A stretch of 64,000 nt of DNA, taken from contig NZ_RJVK01000004.1 in NCBI RefSeq assembly GCF_003752135.1, positions 104,188 through 168,187 on the forward strand, written 5' to 3'. Positions 44,055 through 53,634 of this stretch are shown one piece after another. The first letter of the stretch is position 1. Each line of letters opens with the position of its first letter. The position numbers and the translations under genes are program-made. The DNA is from Caminibacter pacificus (GTDB taxonomy: Bacteria; Campylobacterota; Campylobacteria; Campylobacterales; Nautiliaceae). The notes under the pieces are model-generated. The model saw only the letters and a list, made by a program, of their open reading frames with translations. It had not been told where the DNA came from and did no database searches.

Positions 44055-45339
44055 TTTAGTTTTGATAGCGACAGGGATTTTGTGGGCGGAAAACTTCACT
44101 CAGATAAAAAACGAAATAACAAACTCTCTAAGTTATAAATTAGCTCAAAAAAAAGTGCAAATTTACGAAAAAAAACTAAAAGCCGTAAAAGCCAAAAACT
44201 ACGGCTCTTTGGATTTTGAATACAATGCCGTACATTTTTTCAATCAACCGGAAATGAAACTCACATCCCCTCAGCCCGTGGCCGTTGCGCCTGATGGGAT
44301 ACATCTGATTTATCAGGACGTAAAAGCTACGCTTCCAATGGCTGATAAGAACCATTTCATTGGAGAGATTAAATACTCATATCCTCTATTTACCGGATTT
44401 GGTATTTCAAATCTTATTAAAAAAAGCGAACTTGAGCTTATAAAACAAAAACTCGAACTAAAAAACGTAAAAAGAGAACTTATTTTGAATGCTGCTAAGC
44501 TTTATAGCTCCATTTATGCTCTAAAATGCAATATTAACGCCCTGAAATTTGCAAAAAACGCACTAAATACCGCCAGAGAAAAAGCCGACGCTCTTTATAA
44601 AGAGGGGCTTATTAACAAATCAAGCGTAGATGAGATAAATGCAAAATATTACGAAGTAATAGCCGATATCAAAAATCTGAAATCCCAAAAAGAATCGCTT
44701 TTGAATATGCTGAGTTATCTTTTGAATAAAAAGATAGACAAAATAGACGGCATAATTGTGAAAAAAATCAATTTTTCTCCCGACTTTCAAAAAAGACCGG
44801 ATGTTAGGGCTATAAAAGAGACTTTAAAAATTTCTGATGTGGATATTAAACTTGCAAAATCAAAACTCTACCCTCAAATCGGATTTGTGGCCGGATTAAA
44901 AAGAGAAGCCGATAATTTGATTCTTACAAAAAACGACTATCAAAATATCGACAAATCATATCTCGGTATCGGAATAAAGTATAATATCTATAACGGAGGT
45001 GCCACAAAAAACGAAATCGAAATGGCGAAAATCGCAAAGGCAAGCGCTTTGATTTATTATAAAAACTACCTAAACAAAGTAAAAACGGATTATCAAAACG
45101 ATTTAGCAAACTATAAAGCTCTCTTTTTCAGACTAAAAGCGGCAAAAGAAGAAGTAAAAGCAAGAGAGAGTTATTATGAGTACATAAAAGCGAAATTCAA
45201 TGAAGGCTTGGCCGACAGCAGCGACCTAAACGACGCAATCGCAAAACTCGCCGCGGCAAAAGCCAAAAGAGACGCTATCAAAGCTCAAATTTTCTTTTTG
45301 GGCGTAAAACTGAGATATGACGGAGGCGAAAATGAATAG
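44041..45339 (+). CDS. TolC-family outer-membrane efflux protein
   Basis: Outer-membrane channel for the adjoining pumps. The ATG at 44041 follows AGGAGAAAAT and gives a clean signal peptide (MKKVSLVLIATGILWA); the longer frame from 43969 lies inside the MFS gene. 432 residues with two OEP repeats: long helical segments around LNTAREKADALYKEGLINKSS and YYEYIKAKFNEGLADSSDLN are the typical coiled-coil turns, and YPLFTGFG and YNIYNGG mark the beta strands. It sits between two different pumps and may serve both. Confidence 0.9.
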   Translation: MKKVSLVLIATGILWAENFTQIKNEITNSLSYKLAQKKVQIYEKKLKAVKAKNYGSLDFEYNAVHFFNQPEMKLTSPQPVAVAPDGIHLIYQDVKATLPMADKNHFIGEIKYSYPLFTGFGISNLIKKSELELIKQKLELKNVKRELILNAAKLYSSIYALKCNINALKFAKNALNTAREKADALYKEGLINKSSVDEINAKYYEVIADIKNLKSQKESLLNMLSYLLNKKIDKIDGIIVKKINFSPDFQKRPDVRAIKETLKISDVDIKLAKSKLYPQIGFVAGLKREADNLILTKNDYQNIDKSYLGIGIKYNIYNGGATKNEIEMAKIAKASALIYYKNYLNKVKTDYQNDLANYKALFFRLKAAKEEVKARESYYEYIKAKFNEGLADSSDLNDAIAKLAAAKAKRDAIKAQIFFLGVKLRYDGGENE

Positions 45340-46438
45340 AAAAATTATAATCGCAATCATAACCGCACTTGTGATAATAAGCGGATATTTAATCTATAAA
45401 AAACTGAATCCAAAAAAACTGCCTCCGTATTTAGTCGCGGCTGTTGGAAGAATTGACGGAGATGATATCCTCATAAACACAAAATACCCCGGACGCGTCT
45501 TATTGCTTAGAGTAGATACCGGAGATGAGGTAAAAAAAGGCGAAGTTGTAGCAAAACTCGATTCAAAAGAGTTTGAAGACAAACTAAAAGCGCTTGAATA
45601 TCAGATAAAAGCAAAAGAAAAAGAGCTTGAATTTACAAGTGAAAAAGTAGATAAAACAATCAAAAAAGCCACTCTTAACGTAAAAATCAAAACCGACGAG
45701 CTAAACGCTCTAAACGCGCAAATCGACGCATTTAAAAAAGTAATAGCCCAAGATATCAGAGATGAAAAAAGAATAGCCTCTCTTGTAAAAAGAAAACTTG
45801 CAAAAGAACACGATTTGGAACTTGCAAAACTAAAAACAAAAACCGACAAAGACAAATTAAAAGGACTTGAGGCTAAAAAAGAGGCACTAAAAAAAGCCGT
45901 AAAAGTAGCAAATAAAGACTTACAAATCGCAAAAGCGGCGACTAAAAACGTAGAAGCTTTAAAAGATGCTATAAACGCACTAAATTCACAAAAAAACGAA
46001 GTCCAAACAATCATAAACGAGCTTACTTTAAAATCTCCCGTAAACGGATATGTCGATACCAAAATAGCAAACGTCGGAGAGGTTGTAGGTGCTGGGATGC
46101 CTGTAGTTTCGGTAATAGACCCTAAAAGTTTTTATTTAAAAATCTACGTGGACGAATTAACCAACGGAAAAATAAAAGTAGGTCAAAAAGCCGAAATTTT
46201 CCTTGATTCGTTTCCGAATCGTCCTATAAAAGCGGTTGTTAGTAAAATTGCCAAAAAGGCCGAATTTACGCCAAAAGAGGTGGAAGTTAGGAGTGATAGA
46301 ATCACAAGGGTTTATGAAGTGCATTTGAAACCTCTTGAGAGCTGTAAATATTTTAAATTAGGACTTCCGGCAATCGGAGTTATTTTAACGGGCAGGGGAA
46401 ATTTGCCGGGGTCGTTAAAAGAATTGCCTGAGATGTAG
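45332..46438 (+). CDS. HlyD-family membrane fusion protein (YbhG-like)
   Basis: Second periplasmic adaptor, 368 residues. I take ATG at 45332, 5 nt after GGAGG, over ATG 45317. One N-terminal helix (about 4-21), lipoyl half-motif YPGRVLLLRVDTGDEVKKGEVVAKLD, an extended lysine-rich coiled coil (about 85-225), then LKSPVNGYVDTKIANVGEVVGAG and a beta-barrel domain. It immediately precedes a double-ATPase ABC gene and two ABC-2 permeases, the arrangement of YbhGFSR-type exporters. It overlaps tolC by 8 nt. Confidence 0.9.
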   Translation: MNRKIIIAIITALVIISGYLIYKKLNPKKLPPYLVAAVGRIDGDDILINTKYPGRVLLLRVDTGDEVKKGEVVAKLDSKEFEDKLKALEYQIKAKEKELEFTSEKVDKTIKKATLNVKIKTDELNALNAQIDAFKKVIAQDIRDEKRIASLVKRKLAKEHDLELAKLKTKTDKDKLKGLEAKKEALKKAVKVANKDLQIAKAATKNVEALKDAINALNSQKNEVQTIINELTLKSPVNGYVDTKIANVGEVVGAGMPVVSVIDPKSFYLKIYVDELTNGKIKVGQKAEIFLDSFPNRPIKAVVSKIAKKAEFTPKEVEVRSDRITRVYEVHLKPLESCKYFKLGLPAIGVILTGRGNLPGSLKELPEM

Positions 46439-46440
46439 AG

Positions 46441-48036
46441 ATGTTAAAAGCGAATGTAACGGTAAAATATAAAAACAAAATCGCAATCAAAGACGCTCAT
46501 ATAGAAGTGAGAGAGGGTGAAATAGTCGGTCTCATAGGGGCTGACGGAGCTGGTAAAAGCTCGACACTTCACGCAATAGCTGGGGTGCTTAGTTTCGAAG
46601 GTTTTGTAGAGCTTGACGGATACGAATACCGCTCCCCCAAAGAAGCCGAAAAAGTTAAAAGTAAAATAGGTCTTATGCCCCAAGGACTCGGGCTTGTTTT
46701 GTATGATACTCTAAGTGTTAAAGAACATATCGATTTTATAAGGGACTTAAGAGGCATCAAAAAAGATAGAGGCTATGAAGAGAGGCTTTTGAAAATGGCC
46801 GGGCTTTATAATTTTCAAGACAGACTTGCCAAAAATCTAAGCGGAGGTATGAGACAAAAACTCTCTTTAATCCTCACACTTCTTCATAGACCTCGTCTTT
46901 TGATTCTTGATGAGCCGACAACCGGAGTTGACCCTATAAGCCGCGCGGAACTTTGGGAGATAGTGGACGATATCAGAAAAAAAGAAAATATCATGGCTTT
47001 GATTTCTACGGCTTATATGCAAGAAGCTTCCAAAATGGATAAAGTATTGCTGTTTGACGAAGGGGAGATTATCGCAAAAGGAAAAGCCGAAGAACTTACA
47101 AAAAGCGTTGAGAGTTATGTATATGAGGGCGAGATTGAGAGTGAAGAGTGTTTTAGTTTTAATCAAAGGACTTATTGTTTAAAACCTCTTGATATGCCAC
47201 ACGCAAAACCGACTCTTGAAGCTCTCTTTTTCGTAAACGCCCTAAAAAAAGGCAAAAAACCTATAAAAATAGATATTCCTAAAAAAGAGCTTGAAATACC
47301 CGAAATTATCGTAGAAGCTAAATGTCTTACCAAAAAATTCGGCAGTTTTATAGCTGACGATTGTATAGATTTGACTCTTAAAAAAGGTGAAATTTTAGGG
47401 CTTTTAGGAGCAAACGGAGCCGGAAAAACGACTCTTATTAAAATGCTTCTTGGGCTCTATCCGATAGATGCGGGTGAATTGAAACTTCTTGGAACTCCAA
47501 TTAAGTCTTATAAAGACAGAATAAAACTAAAAAGCAAAATCGGATACGTCTCTCAGCTTTTTTCATTGTATAAAGATTTGACTATTATCGAAAATCTCAA
47601 ATATTTCGGTAAAATGTATAAACTCTCAAACAGCGAAATAAACAAAAGAATAGAGGAATATTCAACGCTTCTGGGGTTTAAAGAATACCTGAACTACTTT
47701 CCAAAAGACGTCCCTCTTGGGATAAATCAGCGTTTTTCGGTAGCGGCCGCTTTGATGCACGACCCGGTTGTTTTGTTTTTGGACGAACCTACAAGCGGAG
47801 TGGATACGATAGCAAGGGCCGCTTTTTGGAAGATGCTTAGAAAAATAAAAGAGAATTGGAAAATCGCTATTTTGATTACTACTCATTATATGAGCGAAGC
47901 GGAATACTGCGATAGAGTCGTTGTATTAAAACAAGGCAAAAAAATAGTGGACGAAGAGGTAAAAAAACTTCACGAACAATTCCCGGGACTTAGTTTTGAA
48001 GAGATATTCCTTGAATTTTATAAGGAAAACCGATGA
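46441..48036 (+). CDS. ABC transporter ATP-binding protein with two fused ATPase domains (YbhF-like)
   Basis: 531-residue cytoplasmic ATPase for the two downstream ABC-2 permeases. Domain 1 has Walker A GADGAGKSS (about 33-41), signature NLSGGMRQKLSLIL and Walker B LLILDEPTTGVDP. Domain 2 has Walker A GANGAGKTT (about 324-332) and Walker B VLFLDEPTSGVD, but its signature position reads PLGINQRFSV rather than LSGGQ. Its H-loop histidine is present (TTHYMSEAE), whereas domain 1 has STAYMQEA. This asymmetry suggests one degenerate ATP site. It overlaps the first permease by 4 nt. Confidence 0.92.
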   Translation: MLKANVTVKYKNKIAIKDAHIEVREGEIVGLIGADGAGKSSTLHAIAGVLSFEGFVELDGYEYRSPKEAEKVKSKIGLMPQGLGLVLYDTLSVKEHIDFIRDLRGIKKDRGYEERLLKMAGLYNFQDRLAKNLSGGMRQKLSLILTLLHRPRLLILDEPTTGVDPISRAELWEIVDDIRKKENIMALISTAYMQEASKMDKVLLFDEGEIIAKGKAEELTKSVESYVYEGEIESEECFSFNQRTYCLKPLDMPHAKPTLEALFFVNALKKGKKPIKIDIPKKELEIPEIIVEAKCLTKKFGSFIADDCIDLTLKKGEILGLLGANGAGKTTLIKMLLGLYPIDAGELKLLGTPIKSYKDRIKLKSKIGYVSQLFSLYKDLTIIENLKYFGKMYKLSNSEINKRIEEYSTLLGFKEYLNYFPKDVPLGINQRFSVAAALMHDPVVLFLDEPTSGVDTIARAAFWKMLRKIKENWKIAILITTHYMSEAEYCDRVVVLKQGKKIVDEEVKKLHEQFPGLSFEEIFLEFYKENR

Positions 48037-49139
48037 GACTTCATGTAATAAAAGCGTATTTGAAAAAAGAGTTTATAGACCTTGTAAGAAGTAAAATGAT
48101 TATTCTTGTCTATTTTGTGCCGAGTTTGATTATTTTCCTTTTCGGATACGGGCTTAAACTCGAAATTACCCACGCAAAAACGATGATTATCGATAGAGAC
48201 AACACTCCTTTGTCTCTTAAAATTGTCAATTCTTTCGAGCATTCCAAATATTTCGATACTCAGGTAAAAGCCATAAGCGACAACGAAGCCCTTAAACTTT
48301 TCAAAAAAGCCAAGCTTGACGTTTTGATAATTATTCCTCCTTCTTTTCAAAAAAAACTGTTACATCAAAAAAAAGCCCGGGTCGGTGTCTATATCGACGG
48401 GTCGTTTCCTCTTAGAGCCTTGACTCTTGAAGGGTATGTTAAGGGGATGTTTTTGCATATTTTAGGAGACAAAGCGCCCGTTAAAAAAATAATTTTAGTC
48501 AATCAAAGAAATATGTTTAACGAATCCTTGCGCGATGCAAACGCTTTTATTCCGGGGGTTATAGGTCTTGTGCTGCTGATTGCTCCGGCGGTTTTGGCGG
48601 CTCTTGTAATAGTCAAGGAAAAAGAACAGGGTACTATTTTTAATTTTTACTCTTCTCCAGTTAGTAAAACCGAATTTTTGATAGCGAAATTAACTCCTCC
48701 ATTTTTACTTCACAGCGTTAATATTTTTATTCTGTTTTTGTGGGCGACTTATTATTTTGACGTGCCTTTTAGGGGAAGTTTTCTTCTTTTTTGGATAGCG
48801 GCTGAGATTTTTGTGTTTGTGAGTGTTGGAATCGGGCTTTTGGTATCGGTTTTTACTTCTACGCAAATTGCCGCACTGATTTTGACGGTTATTTTGACCG
48901 TAGTGCCCGGATTTTTGTATTCGGGGATTTTGATGCCGATATCTTCTATGGATAAAATTTCTCAAATCGAATCTCACGCGTTTCCGATTATGTATTTCAA
49001 TCATATCTCTTATGACAGCTTTTTGGTGGGAGCCGGTTTTTCTTCGGCGCTTAATTTGGAATATTTGGCTGTGCTTTTTGTATACGGAGCCGTTTTATTT
49101 TTGCTGGGACTTTTATTTCTCAAAAAGGCTATCAAATGA
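48033..49139 (+). CDS. ABC-2 type permease (YbhS-like)
   Basis: 368-residue inner-membrane permease with an N-terminal helix, a large periplasmic domain (about 45-165, with TMIIDRDNTPLSLKIVNSF and VGVYIDGSFPLRA) and five C-terminal helices containing VIVKEKEQGTIFNFYSSPVS, the coupling-loop motif of ABC-2 exporters, and LYSGILMPISSMDKISQ. It forms a pair with the next permease, overlapping it by 4 nt. Likely exports a drug or lipid-like compound together with the HlyD and double ATPase. Substrate unknown. Confidence 0.9.
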   Translation: MRLHVIKAYLKKEFIDLVRSKMIILVYFVPSLIIFLFGYGLKLEITHAKTMIIDRDNTPLSLKIVNSFEHSKYFDTQVKAISDNEALKLFKKAKLDVLIIIPPSFQKKLLHQKKARVGVYIDGSFPLRALTLEGYVKGMFLHILGDKAPVKKIILVNQRNMFNESLRDANAFIPGVIGLVLLIAPAVLAALVIVKEKEQGTIFNFYSSPVSKTEFLIAKLTPPFLLHSVNIFILFLWATYYFDVPFRGSFLLFWIAAEIFVFVSVGIGLLVSVFTSTQIAALILTVILTVVPGFLYSGILMPISSMDKISQIESHAFPIMYFNHISYDSFLVGAGFSSALNLEYLAVLFVYGAVLFLLGLLFLKKAIK

Positions 49140-50212
49140 GATTTTTAGCCATTATGAAAAAAGATATTTTGATACTTCTAAGAAATACGGCTTTAATGCT
49201 TTTTTTGATTTATATTTTTACGCTTGATATTTATCTGGCCGGAATAGGCATAAAAATAAAGCCTCAGCATGTAAGTGTAGGGTATGTCGATTATTCCAAT
49301 TCTTTAATAGTAAATAAAATCTTAACTCATCTCCATAAGCCCGAATTTCAAACACCAAAAAGATTTCTAAACGAAGAAGCACTAAAAAAAGCGATAGAAA
49401 ACAAAAAAATAATGGTCGGACTTGTATTTGACGGCGATTTTGCAAAAAACTACTATAAAACCGGAAAATCCCAAGTAAACGTACTCATAGATTCAACCGC
49501 CGCAGCCCAGGCGCAAGTGACGGTAATTTATCTAAACGAAATTTTAGCTCGGTTTGTAAATTTGCACTTTCCTCTTTCCATTCAAACACATCGGCTTTTT
49601 AATCAAAACTCAAACTCCACCTGGTTTATGAGTCTGGCGGAGCTTATGAGCGATGTGGTGCTTTTGGTGCTTTTGCTGGTAGCCACCGTTTTTGTAAAAG
49701 AAAAAGAAGAAGGGACATGGGATATTATGCTTTTAATGCCGGTGAGTTCCATTTTAACGATTTTTGCAAAGATGTTTTCTCAGGTGGTTGTAATTTTGGT
49801 AGGAGTTTGGGTGAGTGTGGGACTTATACTTTTTGGAGTGTTTGATATGCCGATTAACGGAAATTTATGGCATTTCTTTTTGCTGAATTTACTTTTTGCC
49901 TTTTCATTAGGAGGTATAGGGCTTGTGATTGCCGCAATAAGCAATACCGTTACGGAAGTCGGGCAGTATTCTTTTATGCTTATGATGCCTCTTATTTTCC
50001 TAAGCGGTGCGTGGACGCCTATTAGCTCTATGGCGCCTTGGCTTCAAAAACTTAGTATCATCTCACCTGTAAGATATTACATAGAAGCGAGCGAATCGAT
50101 ATTTTTCAGGGGTGCGTCGTTTTATGATTTGATTCCGTATTTTGTTGCGCTTTTGATTATCGGTATGGTACTATTTTATATAGGCTACAAAAAAATAGGA
50201 AGACTTTTTTAA
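49136..50212 (+). CDS. ABC-2 type permease (YbhR-like)
   Basis: 358-residue partner of the preceding permease with the same plan: N-terminal helix, periplasmic domain (VGYVDYSNSLIVNKIL, VLIDSTAAAQAQ) and C-terminal helices with VFVKEKEEGTWDIMLLMPVS, MPLIFLSGAWTPISSM and SPVRYYIEASESIFFRG. The two permeases and the ATPase would make an asymmetric heterodimeric exporter. It ends the efflux operon; AAGGAGAT follows for the next gene, 9 nt away, so the LOG-family gene may be co-transcribed. Confidence 0.9.
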   Translation: MRFLAIMKKDILILLRNTALMLFLIYIFTLDIYLAGIGIKIKPQHVSVGYVDYSNSLIVNKILTHLHKPEFQTPKRFLNEEALKKAIENKKIMVGLVFDGDFAKNYYKTGKSQVNVLIDSTAAAQAQVTVIYLNEILARFVNLHFPLSIQTHRLFNQNSNSTWFMSLAELMSDVVLLVLLLVATVFVKEKEEGTWDIMLLMPVSSILTIFAKMFSQVVVILVGVWVSVGLILFGVFDMPINGNLWHFFLLNLLFAFSLGGIGLVIAAISNTVTEVGQYSFMLMMPLIFLSGAWTPISSMAPWLQKLSIISPVRYYIEASESIFFRGASFYDLIPYFVALLIIGMVLFYIGYKKIGRLF

Positions 50213-50221
50213 GGAGATAGG

Positions 50222-50887
50222 ATGCATAAAGATATACAAAAAGAGTTTTTGGATAATAGAGATTTAAACAAAGACGTTTGGAGGATGTTCAGGGTTATTA
50301 GTGATTTTACGGACGCTTTTGAAGAGCTTGAAGATATACCGCCGGGAATTTCGATATTCGGAAGCGCAAGAGAAAAACCGGGTAATTACTATTACGAAAA
50401 AGCGACCGAAATTTCAAAAAAATTAAGCGATAAAGGGTTTGCTATTATAACCGGCGGAGGTCCCGGAATTATGGAAGCGGCAAATAAGGGGGCCAAAATC
50501 AGCGTAGGGTTAAATATAGAATTGCCTCACGAACAAACTACGAATCCTTATGTAAAAATTCCTCTTAGATTCAGATACTTTTTTACGCGAAAAGTGACGT
50601 TTTTAAAATATAGCGTGGGAACCGTAATGATGCCGGGAGGTTTCGGTACGCTTGACGAGCTAAGCGAAGTGCTCGTGCTTATTCAAACCGGAAAAATGAC
50701 AAAAATACCGGTAGTGTTTTTCGGAAAAGAGTTTTACGAACCGCTTTTGAAGTTTTATGAAGTAATGCTAAAGCACAATTATATTGAAAAAAAAGACCTT
50801 GAATTGTTTATCGTAACAGACGATGTAGATGAGGCGGTTGAGTATATCGTTAAAAATGCATATCATCCGAAAATTACGCATTCTTAA
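50222..50887 (+). CDS. LOG-family protein (TIGR00730, Rossmann fold)
   Basis: 221-residue protein of the LOG/lysine-decarboxylase-like family, members of which release bases from nucleoside 5'-monophosphates (cytokinin-activating type) or related nucleotides. The family motif PGGFGTLDELSEVL is present with the preceding ISIFGSAREKPG and GGGPGIMEAANKG. Many bacterial members have no proven physiological role, so only the phosphoribohydrolase-type fold is supported. It is the last gene before the ribosomal operon and is separated from it by 137 nt with its own promoter. Confidence 0.88.
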   Translation: MHKDIQKEFLDNRDLNKDVWRMFRVISDFTDAFEELEDIPPGISIFGSAREKPGNYYYEKATEISKKLSDKGFAIITGGGPGIMEAANKGAKISVGLNIELPHEQTTNPYVKIPLRFRYFFTRKVTFLKYSVGTVMMPGGFGTLDELSEVLVLIQTGKMTKIPVVFFGKEFYEPLLKFYEVMLKHNYIEKKDLELFIVTDDVDEAVEYIVKNAYHPKITHS

Positions 50888-50904
50888 AAGTTACGCCTTT
50901 TATC

Positions 50905-50927
50905 TTTTTCCTTTCAAAAAGGAAAAA
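50905..50927. other. AT-rich palindrome after the LOG gene
   Basis: TTTTTCCTTT (50905-50914) pairs with AAAGGAAAAA (50918-50927) across a CAA loop. It could end upstream transcription, but the run after the right arm is not a clean T tract, so a terminator call is only possible, not proven. Confidence 0.4.
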
Positions 50928-50943
50928 ATACCCTCTTTTTCTC

Positions 50944-50972
50944 TTGCAAAATAACTCGATTTCTCATATAAT
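50944..50972 (+). promoter_or_regulatory. promoter of the S10 ribosomal protein operon
   Basis: TTGCAA at 50944-50949 and TATAAT at 50967-50972 are separated by 17 nt, the sigma-70 optimum. Expected transcription start is near 50979, giving a leader of about 45 nt before rpsJ. Confidence 0.75.
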
Positions 50973-50987
50973 TTCAACTCCAAATAG

Positions 50988-51002
50988 CGTGGAAAAACCA
51001 CG
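50988..51002 (+). promoter_or_regulatory. leader hairpin ahead of rpsJ
   Basis: CGTGG (50988-50992), five A, then CCACG (50998-51002): a perfect 5-bp stem with an A5 loop in the short leader of the ribosomal operon, about 10 nt downstream of the expected start. It may protect the message or serve in autoregulation; the sequence alone does not tell. Confidence 0.5.
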
Positions 51003-51024
51003 AGATCTTTAAAAAGGAAGGCTA

Positions 51025-51333
51025 ATGGAAAAAATTAGAATCAAACTTCAAGCATATGACCACAGAGTGCTTGATAAAGCTGTTAGCATCATTACGGATG
51101 CGATTAAAAGAACCGGAGCAGAAGTAAAGGGACCAATTCCTCTACCTACTAAAATCAGAAGATATACGGTTTTAAGATCACCTCACATCAATAAAGATAG
51201 TAGAGAACAATTCGAAATTAGAATTCACAGAAGACTTATTGATGTTGTGAATGCATCGCCTGATACTGTTGATCAACTTATGAAACTTGAGTTGGCACCA
51301 GAGGTTGATGTAGAAGTTAGGGCACTAAGTTAA
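51025..51333 (+). CDS. rpsJ: 30S ribosomal protein S10
   Basis: Component of the 30S head and, as NusE, of antitermination complexes. 102 residues, normal. The N-terminus [18 protein letters not shown] and [27 protein letters not shown] are diagnostic. The strong ribosome site AAGGAAGG precedes the ATG. First gene of the operon behind the promoter and hairpin leader; rplC follows after 10 nt. Confidence 0.98.
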   Translation: MEKIRIKLQAYDHRVLDKAVSIITDAIKRTGAEVKGPIPLPTKIRRYTVLRSPHINKDSREQFEIRIHRRLIDVVNASPDTVDQLMKLELAPEVDVEVRALS

Positions 51334-51343
51334 GGAGATTTGA

Positions 51344-51922
51344 ATGGAATTTATAGTTGAAAAAATAGGAATGAGTAGGACTGTAGGAACTAAAAGTATC
51401 CCTGTTACTCTATTAAGAGTAGTACCTGCAAAAGTTTGTGAAGTAAAAGAAAACGGAAAAGCGCTTGTAGCGTATCCGCACGGTAAAAAAATTAATAAAC
51501 CTATCGAAGGTATGCAAAAAAAATACGGACTTGATAAAGAGTTCAACAGATTCGTAGAACTTGCTGTTGCAAACACTGAGGCTGGTGATTTATCAGTAGA
51601 GCCTCTTAAAGAAGCTAAAAAAGTAAAAATTACTTTCAAAAGCAAAGGAAGAGGTTTCCAAGGTGTTGTAAAAAGATACGGATTCGGTGGTGGACCTGGA
51701 AGCCACGGTAGTAGATTTCACAGAGCACCTGGTTCAATCGGTAACTGTGAATTCCCGGGTAGAGTTATGCCTGGTAAAAAAATGCCTGGACATTACGGAA
51801 ACAAAAACGTAACTGTAAATGCTGAGGTAGTTGAATTCGACCCGGATATGGGTGTACTTGTAATTAAAGGAAGTGTTCCTGGAGCAAACGGTAGCTTAGG
51901 AAAAGTAAGGATTGTGAAATGA
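51344..51922 (+). CDS. rplC: 50S ribosomal protein L3
   Basis: Early-assembly 50S protein near the peptidyl-transferase centre. 192 residues, slightly shorter than E. coli (209). The extended loop [20 protein letters not shown] with the following [16 protein letters not shown] is diagnostic. It starts after AAGGAG and overlaps rplD by 4 nt, so L3 and L4 are translationally coupled. Confidence 0.98.
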   Translation: MEFIVEKIGMSRTVGTKSIPVTLLRVVPAKVCEVKENGKALVAYPHGKKINKPIEGMQKKYGLDKEFNRFVELAVANTEAGDLSVEPLKEAKKVKITFKSKGRGFQGVVKRYGFGGGPGSHGSRFHRAPGSIGNCEFPGRVMPGKKMPGHYGNKNVTVNAEVVEFDPDMGVLVIKGSVPGANGSLGKVRIVK

Positions 51923-52506
51923 GCGTAGAGATTAAACAAATTAACCAATTACCTGAAGATTTTCAAAACATTAATCCGCACAACCTTTATTTGTATGTAA
52001 AAGCTTACCTTGCTAATCAAAGAGCGGGTACGGCTCATACGAAAACAAGAGGTGAAGTTAGCGGTGGTGGTAAAAAACCATTCAGACAAAAAGGTTTAGG
52101 TAGGGCAAGACAAGGTTCTATCAGAGCACCTCATTTCGTAGGTGGTGGTGTAGCTCACGGACCGAGAAACGAAAGAGATTGGTCTCAAAAAATTAATAAA
52201 AAACAAAAAAGAGTTGCACTAAAATATGCACTTAACGAAAAAGCTGAAAACGGAAAAATTTACGTTGTTGATTCAATCAAAATCGACAGCGGAAAAACTA
52301 AAGACGCTGTAAAATGGCTAAACAACATCAACGAAAGAGATTATCTAATCGTTGTTGATGAAATGGACGAAAAAACATTTTTAGCATTTAGAAACATTCC
52401 AAACGTATACATTATTACACCGGAAGAATTAAACGCATACTATGCAAGCGTTTTCAAAAGCATTATTTTTGATAAAGCTGCATTCGATAAAGTTATAAAG
52501 GGCTAA
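51919..52506 (+). CDS. rplD: 50S ribosomal protein L4
   Basis: Lines the exit tunnel of the 50S subunit; in E. coli L4 also represses the S10 operon through its leader. 195 residues. The tunnel loop [17 protein letters not shown] with [18 protein letters not shown] and GGGVAHGP is typical. Whether L4 autoregulates here is unknown: the leader is only about 45 nt with one small hairpin, much shorter than the E. coli S10 leader. Confidence 0.98.
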   Translation: MSVEIKQINQLPEDFQNINPHNLYLYVKAYLANQRAGTAHTKTRGEVSGGGKKPFRQKGLGRARQGSIRAPHFVGGGVAHGPRNERDWSQKINKKQKRVALKYALNEKAENGKIYVVDSIKIDSGKTKDAVKWLNNINERDYLIVVDEMDEKTFLAFRNIPNVYIITPEELNAYYASVFKSIIFDKAAFDKVIKG

Positions 52507-52509
52507 GCT

Positions 52510-52791
52510 ATGGCAGATATTACAGATATCAAATCAATCGTTTATACTGAAAAAGCACTTAACCTTCAAGAGCAAGGTGTTTTAGTAGTTCAAACGTCAC
52601 CAAAAGTGACTAAAAATCAATTAAAAGAAATTTTCAAAGAATATTTCGGTGTAACACCAATCAAAATCAATTCACTTAGACAAAAAGGTAAAGTGAAAAG
52701 ATTCAGAGGAATCGAAGGTAAAAGACCTGATTATAAAAAATTCTATGTTAAATTACCTGAAGATGCAAAACTTGAAAGCCTAAGTGTATAA
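52510..52791 (+). CDS. rplW: 50S ribosomal protein L23
   Basis: Sits at the tunnel exit and docks trigger factor and SRP. 93 residues, starting 3 nt after rpl[19 protein letters not shown] at the N-terminus and [18 protein letters not shown] with the basic [14 protein letters not shown] are characteristic; the bacterial VYT-EK opening is conserved. Followed by rplB after 9 nt. Confidence 0.97.
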   Translation: MADITDIKSIVYTEKALNLQEQGVLVVQTSPKVTKNQLKEIFKEYFGVTPIKINSLRQKGKVKRFRGIEGKRPDYKKFYVKLPEDAKLESLSV

Positions 52792-52800
52792 GGATAGAAG

Positions 52801-53625
52801 ATGGCAGTAAAAACATATAAACCATATACACCGTCAAGAAGATTTATGAGTACGCTTGATAATAGCGACATCACTTCTAAGCCGACGGTTAAAAAATTAC
52901 TTATTAAACTTCCGGCAAAAGCCGGTAGAAACAATATGGGTAGAATCACTTCTCGCCATAGAGAAGCTGGTCATAAAAAACTTTACAGAATTATCGACTT
53001 TAAAAGAAATAAATTCGGTGTTCCTGGTAAAGTAATGACTATCGAATACGATCCGTACAGAAACTGTAGAATTTGTCTAATCAGCTATGCTGACGGAGAC
53101 AAAAGATACATTATCCAACCTGAAGGTCTTAAAGTTGGTGATACTGTAATGGCGGCTGAAGCAGGTCTTGATATTTTACCTGGTAACGCTATGAAACTTA
53201 AAAACATTCCTGTTGGTACTGTAGTACACAACGTTGAAATGAAACCTGGAAAAGGCGGGCAAATCGCAAGAGCTGCGGGTAACAGCTGCCAAATTATGGG
53301 TAGAGAAGGAAAATACGTAATCCTTAGACTTCCATCAGGTGAAATGAGAAAAATTCTTGGTGAATGTATGGCGACTATCGGTACTGTTGGTAACGCTGAT
53401 TACCAAAACATCACTATCGGTAAAGCCGGAAGAAGCAGATGGCTTGGAATCAGACCTCAAACAAGAGGTATCGCAATGAACCCGGTTGACCATCCACACG
53501 GTGGTGGTGAAGGTAGAAGTAAAGGTAACCATCCTGTTACACCTTGGGGTATGCCGACTAAAGGTTACAAAACTCGTAAGAAAAAACAATCTGATAAATA
53601 TATCATTTCAAGAAGAAAGAAATAA
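52801..53625 (+). CDS. rplB: 50S ribosomal protein L2
   Basis: Universal rRNA-binding protein needed for subunit joining. 274 residues, the expected size. [15 protein letters not shown] at the N-terminus and the C-terminal loop [20 protein letters not shown], with the conserved histidine region, followed by [20 protein letters not shown] are diagnostic. AAGGATAG ribosome site; rpsS follows after 9 nt. Confidence 0.98.
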   Translation: MAVKTYKPYTPSRRFMSTLDNSDITSKPTVKKLLIKLPAKAGRNNMGRITSRHREAGHKKLYRIIDFKRNKFGVPGKVMTIEYDPYRNCRICLISYADGDKRYIIQPEGLKVGDTVMAAEAGLDILPGNAMKLKNIPVGTVVHNVEMKPGKGGQIARAAGNSCQIMGREGKYVILRLPSGEMRKILGECMATIGTVGNADYQNITIGKAGRSRWLGIRPQTRGIAMNPVDHPHGGGEGRSKGNHPVTPWGMPTKGYKTRKKKQSDKYIISRRKK

Positions 53626-53634
53626 GGATAGCTC

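Noticed and set aside
45601..46062. 153-codon reverse-strand frame rich in Ser and Phe
   Set aside because: It is the mirror of the lysine/alanine coiled coil of the HlyD gene (AAA/GCN codons read in reverse), not a gene.
51325..51645. 106-codon reverse-strand frame opposite rplC
   Set aside because: Antisense to a highly conserved ribosomal gene and without its own signals.
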